Assembly: GCF_900115735.1 (NCBI RefSeq)
Contig: NZ_FOXO01000014.1
Span: forward strand, 1-64,000
Source of the DNA: Butyrivibrio proteoclasticus
GTDB lineage: Bacteria > Bacillota > Clostridia > Lachnospirales > Lachnospiraceae
Direction: 5' to 3'
DNA: 64,000 nucleotides
Below are positions 34,488-43,062 of the stretch, one piece after another; the first letter of the stretch is position 1, and each line of letters begins with the position of its first letter. Both the position numbers and the translations under genes were made by a program. The notes below the pieces were generated by a model. That model saw only the letters and a program-made list of their open reading frames with translations. It made no database searches and was not told the DNA's origin.

Positions 34488-37067
34488 TTACACTGAATCC
34501 TCTTTTAGTGCTTCTATGATATTGTCATCCTTGATCTTATTAACGCTAAGAGCCATGCTGATTCCAAGTATTCCAAATACTGCAGCTATCACGATCATAT
34601 ACATAAGCCAGTCCAGATCAAATGTAAAAAGATTGCTCTCAAATACGTTATACATCAATAGGCTGAGCACGATAGATGCCGGGATTCCGAACATGAGTGC
34701 CTTTATGCCATAGAGCATTGTCTCAAGTCTTATCATCTTTTTAAAACCGCCACTTGAAAGGCCTACTGACTTGTACATAGCAAACTCCTTTCTCCTAAGG
34801 AGCACTCCCGTTGATATGGTGTTTACAATATTTGCTATGGCAATGAGCGTCAAAAGCGCAGTGAACCCATACATTGCAGTCTTAAGCATCAAAGTGACCG
34901 TATCCATTACCATGGCTGTATCGGTCAGGTCAGAACAATAGTAATTGTGATATCCCTCACCCTCAAACATTTGGTATATTCTGTCGTAAACTTCCCTGTG
35001 ATCAGTCGTTTCAACTCCCAGATCTACAACCAGTTTTTCCTCAGGAAGCACCTCTTTTGCATTGGAAAAATACATTGATGCCGGTACATAGACAGCTATA
35101 TTGGTCTTAGGAACCAGATCGTAAACCTTATTGTCGGCATCATATTTCACAAAAGCTTGTATTTCCACAGCCGGCGGATACCCCTGTGTCTTATCATAGT
35201 GTACGCTCTGTCCCAAAATTTCATCATTAAACACTTCGCTTGGTTTCTTTTCGTGGAAATAGTCATTGAGCAGCACGCCTTTCACAGTATCCTGATAATA
35301 GTCATCCCGCTCAAGTCCGTTGTCAGCAAGTATCTTATCAAATTCCTGATCATCAATTGCCAAGACAAACATTCCCACCAATTCAAGTTTTGAAAACTCA
35401 GGCAAAAGAAACTTCGGGTCAGCAATTTCTGTATTGGCAAGTTCTGTCTTAGAATCAGGGCCTTTTTTGAAAAGAAACTGAATCATACTGACACTGTACA
35501 CATCTTCAACACCTTCCATATCTTTCAGGGCGCTTCTCAGTTTATCCGCCTCAGATAATGAACAAGACGCTACTATCTGATACGGAATCTGGAATTCAAA
35601 TTTATTAGCTCTTTCAATTGATTTGCAAAAGAAATTAATAACCAGGAACAGGATAACCGACACTGCTATAGTTACAGTGATAACCTTCCCTTTTACGCCA
35701 TTTCTTTTTATATTCTTGTAGGCAAGTTCTCCCTCATATCCAAAGATTCTCCTTATAAGAGGGTTTACCTTGAGCTTTCTTGCCTTAACTTTAATAACGT
35801 TGTTCTGCCTGAGCGCATCTATTGGCATGACTTTTGCAGCCCTTATCGCCGGGACAAAAGTTGAGATCATTATTGTTATCGCTGCAAAAAATACAATTGC
35901 TGCCAAAACACTGATGTCACAAACTATAGGTATTCCACCACTCATTCCCTTGGCAGCAAACAGCATATCCGACTCAATGATCTTTTCACCAAGAATATCA
36001 AGTGTTATTTTAGTTCCTATATATCCCAGCAAAAGCCCCAAAGGGATGCCTACAAATCCCAGGACTAGTCCCTCATAATAAATCGAAAATCTCTTTTGCC
36101 TTGCTGTAGCACCCACACTTGCAAGCATTCCCAGATAGCGCATTCTCTCTGTCAATGACATTCCGATAGAATTGAAGATAAGAATAACCGAAGTTGCAAT
36201 TACAATTGCAAGTGCTATGCCCATCATTACAAAAAAAGATCTGTAAGTTCCGGCACTTCCTTCAAATGAAAAAACGCTCAGCAAATACTCTGTGTTCAGG
36301 TTGTATTTTTTAATTCCATAATCCGAAACAATGCTCTTAAGCTGCTTTATTGCAGTGGTGTTGCATTTTTTTAGCTGAATGAACACCTGCGCTTTTTCAG
36401 TATCAGGATAAAAATCACTGTCCAGGCCACGAAGTATATCCCAGTCTTTTGTTGGCATATTCCCATGAAGGATTGCTGTTACTGTACATGTCTCGGTTGA
36501 AAGCGTCTCAAACCTCTCATTTGAGCGATAATTCCCACCCAGATAAAGAAAACCTTCAAGTTCATCATTTATATATCTATAGCCCTGTTCAAAAGTAAGT
36601 GAATCCCCTATTTTCAAGTTTTCAAGGCCATTATCTATAAGGAACTGCTCCTCCACAGCTATTTCCGAAGAATTCTTTGGAAGAGTGCCCTCATAATCAG
36701 TTACAACCGCCATAGAGAGATAGTTTTCATCAGCATGCTGGATATTTCCCACTCTGAATCTGTACTCTTTATCATTTATGAGCCTTATTCCGCTCTGTTC
36801 TTTTTCCATCTCACAAACGCCTGCTATGGCAATTCTTTTATCCTGAGATAGAGAGGAAAACTGCTCGTAGCTTACCTCGTCAAACTCGGCATGTACATTT
36901 CCGTCAGAGCGAACGGCTATGGTTCCAAAAAACTTAAAAAAAGAGAACACTCCAAGGATTATAGCGCTGATAAGTGCTGTGGATGTAGCTATCCCAAGCA
37001 CAGTTACAATAGTTCTTTTCCTGTTTCCAAGAAGGTGCTTCAAGGTGAGTTTTGATACAATATTCAT
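34488..37067 (-). CDS. FtsX-like ABC permease (Bce/MacB type)
   Basis: A large permease (859 aa) with one N-terminal helix (about 20-40), a long extracytoplasmic region, three helices near 285-400, a second FtsX unit starting with a helix near 460, another extracytoplasmic region and a final three-helix bundle (about 720-850). The two matching FtsX units are typical of single-chain permeases in peptide-antibiotic detoxification modules. The ATG at 37067 overlaps the stop of the ATPase gene as ATGA, showing translational coupling. With the kinase and regulator upstream it probably senses or removes an envelope-active peptide; the ligand is unknown. Confidence 0.88.
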   Translation of the reverse strand: MNIVSKLTLKHLLGNRKRTIVTVLGIATSTALISAIILGVFSFFKFFGTIAVRSDGNVHAEFDEVSYEQFSSLSQDKRIAIAGVCEMEKEQSGIRLINDKEYRFRVGNIQHADENYLSMAVVTDYEGTLPKNSSEIAVEEQFLIDNGLENLKIGDSLTFEQGYRYINDELEGFLYLGGNYRSNERFETLSTETCTVTAILHGNMPTKDWDILRGLDSDFYPDTEKAQVFIQLKKCNTTAIKQLKSIVSDYGIKKYNLNTEYLLSVFSFEGSAGTYRSFFVMMGIALAIVIATSVILIFNSIGMSLTERMRYLGMLASVGATARQKRFSIYYEGLVLGFVGIPLGLLLGYIGTKITLDILGEKIIESDMLFAAKGMSGGIPIVCDISVLAAIVFFAAITIMISTFVPAIRAAKVMPIDALRQNNVIKVKARKLKVNPLIRRIFGYEGELAYKNIKRNGVKGKVITVTIAVSVILFLVINFFCKSIERANKFEFQIPYQIVASCSLSEADKLRSALKDMEGVEDVYSVSMIQFLFKKGPDSKTELANTEIADPKFLLPEFSKLELVGMFVLAIDDQEFDKILADNGLERDDYYQDTVKGVLLNDYFHEKKPSEVFNDEILGQSVHYDKTQGYPPAVEIQAFVKYDADNKVYDLVPKTNIAVYVPASMYFSNAKEVLPEEKLVVDLGVETTDHREVYDRIYQMFEGEGYHNYYCSDLTDTAMVMDTVTLMLKTAMYGFTALLTLIAIANIVNTISTGVLLRRKEFAMYKSVGLSSGGFKKMIRLETMLYGIKALMFGIPASIVLSLLMYNVFESNLFTFDLDWLMYMIVIAAVFGILGISMALSVNKIKDDNIIEALKEDSV

Positions 37068-37759
37068 GATGCCATCACCCCTTCTTTCTTGGAATCACGG
37101 ATAATCTGACCATCTTCAATTGTTATAACTCTGTCTGCAGAAAGAGCTATCTTTTCATCATGAGTAATGATTATAACAGTCTGATTGTTCTCTTTATTGA
37201 ATTTGCGCAAAAGAGATATGATTTCCCTGCTATTTTCTGAATCAAGGTTTCCTGTTGGCTCATCGGCAAGAAGCAGTGCCGGATGATTCATAAGTGCTCG
37301 TCCTATGGAAACTCTCTGCTGCTGTCCTCCTGAAAGCTGACCGGGAAGGTGCGATAATCTGTCCTTAAGTCCAAGCTTTTCCACAAGATCTTTTAAAAGC
37401 TTCTTATCAGGCTTTTTGCCATCAAGCAAAATTGGGAGCGTCATGTTTTCTTCCACATTCAGTATTGGAATAAGATTGTAAAACTGATATATAAGTCCTA
37501 TGTTTCTCCTTCTGAAAATAGCAAGTTTTGTCTCATCTAGCTTTCCAATATCTGTTCCTGCTATGTTGACAACACCTGAGGATGGTACATCAACTCCTCC
37601 TAAAATATGCAAAAGCGTTGACTTGCCGGAGCCTGAAGGCCCTACAATCGCCACGAATTCCCCTTGCTCTATATCAAAAGAAACGTCTTTAAGGGCATCG
37701 ACTCTCGTTTCTCCATTTCCATATACTTTGCAAAGGTTTCTGATTTCCAAAATATTCAT
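37064..37759 (-). CDS. ABC transporter ATP-binding protein (MacB/LolD/BceA type)
   Basis: Cytoplasmic ATPase (231 aa) driving the adjacent permease. Walker A is GPSGSGKST, the signature is LSGGQQQRVSIGRAL, Walker B is LLLADEPTGNLDSE and the H-loop is IITHDEKIA. The MNILEIRN start at 37759 is chosen for its GGGAGA ribosome site. The DEPTGNLD form is diagnostic of the MacB/LolD/BceA group. Confidence 0.95.
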   Translation of the reverse strand: MNILEIRNLCKVYGNGETRVDALKDVSFDIEQGEFVAIVGPSGSGKSTLLHILGGVDVPSSGVVNIAGTDIGKLDETKLAIFRRRNIGLIYQFYNLIPILNVEENMTLPILLDGKKPDKKLLKDLVEKLGLKDRLSHLPGQLSGGQQQRVSIGRALMNHPALLLADEPTGNLDSENSREIISLLRKFNKENNQTVIIITHDEKIALSADRVITIEDGQIIRDSKKEGVMAS

Positions 37760-37863
37760 TTTTCTTTTGTCTCCCTTCTCAAACAAACTCTATTTTTTAT
37801 CTGAGAACAGATTAAAACTCCAGTATTACTGCCTTGTGACTATTTCATTACAAAATTGTCACA

Positions 37864-38862
37864 TTAGATAATTGTCTTATAAAATCTCACATTGAACTTA
37901 GTTCCCTTGCCAGGGGTGCTAGCCACCAGAATATCACCATGTTGACTGTTTATGATGGTTCTCGAAAGTGCAAGTCCTATACCTACGCTGTCCTTGCAGG
38001 CATTTTTTCCTTTGTAGAAGCGCTCAAATATATGGGGCAGGTCTTCCTCTGCAATTCCACAGCCGGTATCTTCTATTACTATTTCAGTAAATATATTGGT
38101 CTCATTTGTAAAAGCCTGTAGTTTCCCACCATCTTCCATATGTTCGATACAGTTTTTTACTATGTTCTGTATAGCTTCTACAGTCCAGTTCTTATCGCAT
38201 TTTAGCAAAACATTCGTTATATTCGTGCTATATCTGATATTCCTTAGATCCATCTGAATCCCGAAAGGTTTTATCGCTTCCCTCATCAAGTCATCTGCTC
38301 TGACCTCTTCCGTTTTCATCTCTATTGTTCCAGCATCAATCTTGGATAGCTTTAAAAGAGTCTGTATAAGCCAGTTCATCCTGTCAAGCTGATTGGACTG
38401 GGTCTGCAAAAACTCCATGCGCTTGTCTTTATCATCCTCTGTCTTTAAGAGATCGTTCATTACTATCATGGATGTTAGTGGTGTTTTAAGCTGGTGACTG
38501 ATGTCTGCAATAGCATTTGCAAGTGCCATCTTATCTTTTGTTAAAAGATCTTTCTGATACTGCAATGTAGAGGTTGCCTTATAGATATTGGTCTTAAGAA
38601 GAGAAAGCTCACCCTCTTCCTGATCAAGGATATTGGGCGCTTCTAAGCCTGCAAGAACCTTTTCAAGATATGAACTAAGAGAAGAAATTGCTTCATATCT
38701 CTTTTTCGTGGTCATAATAAAGATCACCGTCAATGATCCGCCCAATAAAATTGACATAATAAATGCGGGTATACCGCATAGCGCATATCCGCATATAGAA
38801 ATGGCCATAGTTATAACAATCGCTATACTAACCATCATTCTGAATTCTTTGTTTTTTAGCAT
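37864..38862 (-). CDS. sensor histidine kinase, short intramembrane-sensing type
   Basis: A 332-residue kinase with two N-terminal helices (about 10-55) separated by only a few residues, so no extracytoplasmic sensor. The H-box is ISHQLKTPLTSM (about 122), the N-box IVKNCIEHM, G1 EDTGCGIAEED and G2 GIGLALSRTII. Kinases of this build commonly receive their signal from a partner FtsX-type ABC transporter, which is encoded directly downstream. The ATG at 38862 follows GAGGGAT. Confidence 0.92.
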   Translation of the reverse strand: MLKNKEFRMMVSIAIVITMAISICGYALCGIPAFIMSILLGGSLTVIFIMTTKKRYEAISSLSSYLEKVLAGLEAPNILDQEEGELSLLKTNIYKATSTLQYQKDLLTKDKMALANAIADISHQLKTPLTSMIVMNDLLKTEDDKDKRMEFLQTQSNQLDRMNWLIQTLLKLSKIDAGTIEMKTEEVRADDLMREAIKPFGIQMDLRNIRYSTNITNVLLKCDKNWTVEAIQNIVKNCIEHMEDGGKLQAFTNETNIFTEIVIEDTGCGIAEEDLPHIFERFYKGKNACKDSVGIGLALSRTIINSQHGDILVASTPGKGTKFNVRFYKTII

Positions 38863-38913
38863 ACCAATCCCTCTGTCTTCAAGTCTTCTAAGCTGCATTG
38901 ATCAGTTGTTTTG

Positions 38914-39630
38914 CTACTTAACTATCTTTCTACAATATATCCCATGCCCCTTATCGTTTTTGATCTGCGGGTTTGAAGGGTCCTTTTCTATTTTATCCCT
39001 GAGTCTTTTTATGTAAACCGTAAGAGTGTTGTCATTAACAAAGTCTCCGTTGACATCCCACATGTCTTCAAGGAGCTTTCCTCTCGTCATAACATTTCCT
39101 CTGTTATTATAAAAGGCAAGGAGCAGTCTATATTCCAAAGCCGTAAGTTCTACCATATTTTCTTTTCCTGTAGTTTCACTAACTATGCCAACCTTGGCTT
39201 CAGAAGTATGGATACGCACATCCTGTATTTCCAAAATACCATCATTGCTAGCAGATTCTGCGTCTCTGTTTCTGCCGCTTCGCCTGAGGACTGTCTTTAT
39301 TCTGGCCATGAGTTCACTTATTCTAAAAGGTTTACACACATAGTCATCTGCTCCCATTTCGAGTCCCATGACAACATTGACCTCTGCATCAATTGCTGTA
39401 AGAAAAATTACGGGAACATCTTCTTTTTCCTTTATAAACCTGCAGACATCATATCCGTTTCCATCCGGAAGGTTAATGTCCAATATGCACAGGTCATAGG
39501 TACCGACTTCGAAAGACTGTATGGCCTGCATCTTATTTTTTACATAAACGACCTCATAACCCTCTTTTTCCAAAGAGTACTTAAGCCCCATTCCTATAGC
39601 AACATCATCTTCAAGTAATAATAATCTCAT
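38914..39630 (-). CDS. OmpR-family response regulator
   Basis: A 238-residue regulator with a receiver domain (LLLLEDDVAIG; phosphorylated Asp in LCILDINLPDGNG, about 51; Lys in VCKPFRISEL) and a winged-helix DNA-binding domain (LTALEYRLLLAFYNNRG, TVYIKRLRDKI). The ATG at 39630 follows GAGGTTTGT. It lies 51 bases before the kinase gene and is its cognate partner. Its targets probably include this operon and perhaps the DUF4097 gene. Confidence 0.94.
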   Translation of the reverse strand: MRLLLLEDDVAIGMGLKYSLEKEGYEVVYVKNKMQAIQSFEVGTYDLCILDINLPDGNGYDVCRFIKEKEDVPVIFLTAIDAEVNVVMGLEMGADDYVCKPFRISELMARIKTVLRRSGRNRDAESASNDGILEIQDVRIHTSEAKVGIVSETTGKENMVELTALEYRLLLAFYNNRGNVMTRGKLLEDMWDVNGDFVNDNTLTVYIKRLRDKIEKDPSNPQIKNDKGHGIYCRKIVK

Positions 39631-39681
39631 ACAAACCTCGCAAAACTTCCTCATTTTTTCAGCTTAAACCTACATGTTCAT

Positions 39682-40479
39682 TTAACGCGAATATGTCTCT
39701 CCATGTGATTGTCCATTCACAGAGACAACTCCCATTGTTGTATAGAGCTTACCCTTCCAGTTTTCTTCACAATTTACGTATATGTCACCCATTGAATTAT
39801 TTATCCTTAAATTCTCAAAGTTTCCATCAATGGTTACATTACCCATAGAATTGTTCCATTTTACTTCATTTACTGATGAAGTACTGATATTTACGTTTCC
39901 CATTGCTGCGGCACCATCAACAAGCTTCGCAGTAACATAATCAAACTTCACATCTCCCATGGAGTTTTTGATACTTACCTTTTCAAATGTGCTGTCACTT
40001 ACTGTAACATTGCCCATTAGGGCATCGACATTCAAATCCTTTCCGGTAATACCATCTATTTTAATATCCCCCATTCCACTATCTAATCTTACCATATTAA
40101 ACCAAATATCATCAGGAACTGTGATAGTCAGAAAAGCTTCTCTACCATCTTCATTGGAAATACCCATTACTCTTTTTCCTCTCACTATCAAAGAGCTATC
40201 TTTAATTTCGTAATCCGGTACAAGTTTCTCAGGATAACAATACTTCAACTTAAATTTATCACCTTTTTCCAAATACACATCGCCGAAGGACACATCCAGA
40301 TCAAGCCTGGAAAAACTCTCAAACTCTTTTTCATAGCACACTATCTGACCATACTTATCATCAGGAAAAGGTATTACCTTCTGGCTTTCTTTTGAGAACA
40401 AACTACTTACTGACCCACACCCTGTAAAGCTGACAGTAGCTAATGCCGCAATAATGATTACAGTTACAATTTTTTGCAT
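39682..40479 (-). CDS. DUF4097-type beta-repeat lipoprotein
   Basis: A 265-residue exported lipoprotein: the signal peptide ends with the lipobox-like FTGCGS (Cys at about 21). The mature part consists of short beta-repeats of the form N-S-M-G-D-(I/V) and M-G-N-V (at least eight turns), as in DUF4097 adhesin-like beta-solenoids. Such proteins often sit next to envelope-stress two-component systems. It is first in the operon with the regulator and kinase and has a GAGGAGG ribosome site. It may be an outside sensor or a surface-binding component; there is no direct evidence of either. Confidence 0.85.
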   Translation of the reverse strand: MQKIVTVIIIAALATVSFTGCGSVSSLFSKESQKVIPFPDDKYGQIVCYEKEFESFSRLDLDVSFGDVYLEKGDKFKLKYCYPEKLVPDYEIKDSSLIVRGKRVMGISNEDGREAFLTITVPDDIWFNMVRLDSGMGDIKIDGITGKDLNVDALMGNVTVSDSTFEKVSIKNSMGDVKFDYVTAKLVDGAAAMGNVNISTSSVNEVKWNNSMGNVTIDGNFENLRINNSMGDIYVNCEENWKGKLYTTMGVVSVNGQSHGETYSR

Positions 40480-40583
40480 ACTATTATTTCCTCCTCAAAT
40501 TAGTCCATAAACTCATGACACCTTAAAGCTGCCTTCTTAGCTATCATTAATCCATTCTATTTATCCCTTATACATTAGCGAAA

Positions 40584-40625
40584 AAAACAGACCCTAAACC
40601 ATTTTCACTGATTTGGGTCTGTTTT
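40584..40625. terminator. isolated terminator-like hairpin
   Basis: AAAACAGACCC (40584-40594) and GGGTCTGTTTT (40615-40625) form an 11 bp stem with A and T tracts outside. It lies between two divergently read genes, where a gene terminator is not expected. It may end a short RNA or be a relic of a lost gene. The rest of the 332-base gap (40480-40811) shows no gene. Confidence 0.6.
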
Positions 40626-40811
40626 ACACTTATTCATTATTTAGTCTTACGCTTAGTCTTCTAAGTGTCAAAAGAGCTCCCAGATTCTCTGACGCTATTC
40701 TCTTTAATATGCCAACAACATGATATTATTTCTCATTTAATATTATTCTTTCGAAAAAAGGTATAGAATAATAATGACGAAATATTGATAATCACACGAA
40801 AGAATGATCCT

Positions 40812-41306
40812 ATGAATGAAAATATAAAAGTTCAACTAAAAAAATATCGTACAAACATTGAAACTGGCGGCATCGTGCTGATAATGTCAGGATTATGGGG
40901 ACTTCTTAAATTTCTGATGTCTCTTGCAGTCGGCGCACAAACGCTAATGTCCATACTCGATCTATCCAGGGAAGAATATGAACATCTAAGGTTTTTTATT
41001 CTCAGCTTCATTTTTATCTCATTTGGAGCCATCCTTTTTTTCCACTTTATCGTAGGTTTAAGTGCCATCAGATATGCCCATGGAAAAAGTTCGAAAACCC
41101 GTTTTTTAATCTGGACAATTTTACTGCTTGTTATCAACTTCGTTTGTTTACCTCTGTATTTTTATCCGACAGAAGATTCCGTAGAAGATTCAACAATCGT
41201 ATCGTTTTTCGTTGATCTGACTTTATGTATATGTCTCTTTGACCTGAATGCTTCAACGATAAAGCTTAGAAAATTGTTAAAAAATATAGAAAGGTCCGGA
41301 AAATAA
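40812..41306 (+). CDS. hypothetical four-helix membrane protein
   Basis: A 164-residue protein with four predicted membrane helices (about 20-40, 60-85, 95-115 and 125-145) and a basic C-terminal tail (KLRKLLKNIERSGK). I do not recognise the family. The ATG at 40812 is assumed; a TTG nine codons earlier is possible, and neither has a strong ribosome site. Its stop overlaps the start of the next gene by one base, so the two are translationally coupled. Confidence 0.6.
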   Translation: MNENIKVQLKKYRTNIETGGIVLIMSGLWGLLKFLMSLAVGAQTLMSILDLSREEYEHLRFFILSFIFISFGAILFFHFIVGLSAIRYAHGKSSKTRFLIWTILLLVINFVCLPLYFYPTEDSVEDSTIVSFFVDLTLCICLFDLNASTIKLRKLLKNIERSGK

Positions 41307-42313
41307 TGCAGGAAGATTTTCATTACTATGCCACATATTGCGCAGCTTTCCTTGCAGGTTTCTCCCACGAAGAAAGCCTTGATATATGTTACAGTGCCCA
41401 ACTGGTCGATCTGTGTTCCGCAACTTTTCTTGCCAGAATAGGTGCTCCTCAGATTGCTGCCACAACTCAGCTGCAGCTTGAAATGATGGAAGCAAGGACA
41501 GACCTTTTAGGTCTCCAGAACATCACAAGGATCTGGGCATCATTTCATTTTTTACCCAAAGATCTCTATGCACAAAAGGAAAAGCGCAATAAGCGCTACA
41601 TGAATAAATACCGGCTAATATGCGGTCCTAACGGCGATTTAGTCGTAGATACTGTCAAGAATGCAAAAGATAATTCTCTTCAGCACATTGGTATTGCCAT
41701 GCATGTTCTCGCAGACACCTGGGCTCATATGTACTTTGCAGGAACACCTTCTCAGGTCATAAACAATACTGACCGCGACTTCTTTGAAATACTCACTGAA
41801 AATGGCTCTGCTATAGAAAAAAGGATTACCTTCAGGCACAGCCCTTCTGCACCTGATGATCTTGAGAAATGCCTCTACACCAACACTCTCCATCAGGGCA
41901 ATGAGAATTCTGTAATGAACCTCGGACACGGGCGCGCAGGGCATTTCCCCGATTATTCTTTTGCCAGATACAGGTATTACCCTTCCTGGAATGAATACAG
42001 GGACGTATACAAAGATAATCCGAAGGACTACATGAACGCATTTCTTCAGATGGTAACTGCAATGAAGTTCCTTGGCGGTAAGATCGATAATTTCGAAAAA
42101 GAAGTCTATGACTCCGAAGTCCATGAAAAGTATGGGGACAGGATCATGGAAATCCTTGAAAAAAGGCAGCTAAACGCATGTGAAGACTGGAAAAAATTTG
42201 GTGAAGAACTGTCCGGAGAAGAGATTCCCGCCTTCGACCTTGCAAAGTACCAGGGCGAATACATAAAGGCTGATAAAGATGCGAAAAATAACACATTCAT
42301 AGACTTTTTATAA
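41306..42313 (+). CDS. DUF6765-like protein, possible metal-dependent hydrolase
   Basis: A 335-residue soluble protein beginning MQEDFHYYATYCAAFLAGFS, the start typical of DUF6765. HxxxD and histidine-rich motifs (FHYYATY, AMHVLADTWAHMYFAG, HGRAGHFPDY) recall zinc-dependent phospholipase C-like folds, so metal binding is plausible. The function is not established. It is coupled to the membrane protein upstream and followed by another membrane protein, suggesting a small membrane-associated operon. Confidence 0.75.
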   Translation: MQEDFHYYATYCAAFLAGFSHEESLDICYSAQLVDLCSATFLARIGAPQIAATTQLQLEMMEARTDLLGLQNITRIWASFHFLPKDLYAQKEKRNKRYMNKYRLICGPNGDLVVDTVKNAKDNSLQHIGIAMHVLADTWAHMYFAGTPSQVINNTDRDFFEILTENGSAIEKRITFRHSPSAPDDLEKCLYTNTLHQGNENSVMNLGHGRAGHFPDYSFARYRYYPSWNEYRDVYKDNPKDYMNAFLQMVTAMKFLGGKIDNFEKEVYDSEVHEKYGDRIMEILEKRQLNACEDWKKFGEELSGEEIPAFDLAKYQGEYIKADKDAKNNTFIDFL

Positions 42314-42410
42314 ACGGTGCATTATCTCAAAAAACAATGGTCTCAAACAAGATCTATCAGTCAAAAAATATGCTTGCAGGCTTTTCACGTTTTGAAACGA
42401 GGAACAAGTT

Positions 42411-42944
42411 ATGACCTATATGCAGAAATTCAGTGCTATACTTCGTGGGCTTATCACCCTCATCATTGCAGCAGTAATGCTGATCGTTGGGAGTGATTCC
42501 TACGTTTTTGTCTTATTGTTTTTAACCTTAAGTCTTTCTATCTCAGGTTTAAAAACTCTCATATACTACTTCACAATGGCAAAATACATGGTCGGTGGCA
42601 GACTTGTGCTATATAAGGGGGTCATCTTAGTTGACTTTGCCTTCCTCACGTTTTCTTTTGCCGATATTCCGAAAGTATATATTCTTATCTACCTCGCTTT
42701 GGTTCACGCTTTTCAGGGTTTTGTCGAGATTCTGCGAGCCCGGGAAGCCCACCTGTATGGCGAAGAAAGCTGGAGAAAAAATCTTGCCCATGGACTTGTC
42801 AGCATTACTTTGGCTGTCTGCTGCATCGTTTTCGTAAGAAATCAGAGCACTGCAGTCATCATTTACAGTCTTGGCCTTATGTACACTGCTATCACTTACA
42901 TTGCCGCAGGATTTAAGAAGACCACTTTAGTATATATTCAGTAG
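42411..42944 (+). CDS. HdeD/DUF308-like membrane protein
   Basis: A 177-residue protein of almost only membrane helices (about six), with the alternating helix pattern of HdeD/DUF308 proteins, which are linked to acid or general stress but have no proven activity. The ATG at 42411 follows GAGGAAC. It lies 97 bases after the DUF6765-like gene in the same direction. Confidence 0.65.
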   Translation: MTYMQKFSAILRGLITLIIAAVMLIVGSDSYVFVLLFLTLSLSISGLKTLIYYFTMAKYMVGGRLVLYKGVILVDFAFLTFSFADIPKVYILIYLALVHAFQGFVEILRAREAHLYGEESWRKNLAHGLVSITLAVCCIVFVRNQSTAVIIYSLGLMYTAITYIAAGFKKTTLVYIQ

Positions 42945-42964
42945 TAATTATTTCTGCGCTCCAA

Positions 42965-43005
42965 TTTACAAAGATATAGTGTTTATGTATAATGGAAACG
43001 TTACC
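42965..43005 (+). promoter_or_regulatory. promoter with LacI-type operator before the GH13 gene
   Basis: TTTACA (42965-42970) and TATAAT (42988-42993) are exactly 17 bases apart. Directly after the -10 lies GGAAACGTTACC (42994-43005), a near-palindrome with a central CG as in LacI/GalR or CcpA operators. Sugar-dependent control of the GH13 gene is likely. Confidence 0.75.
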
Positions 43006-43062
43006 GGAACTTTTTTAACACATCGCTTCCTACAGCGATAGCTTTATATGGAGGGTTACAAA

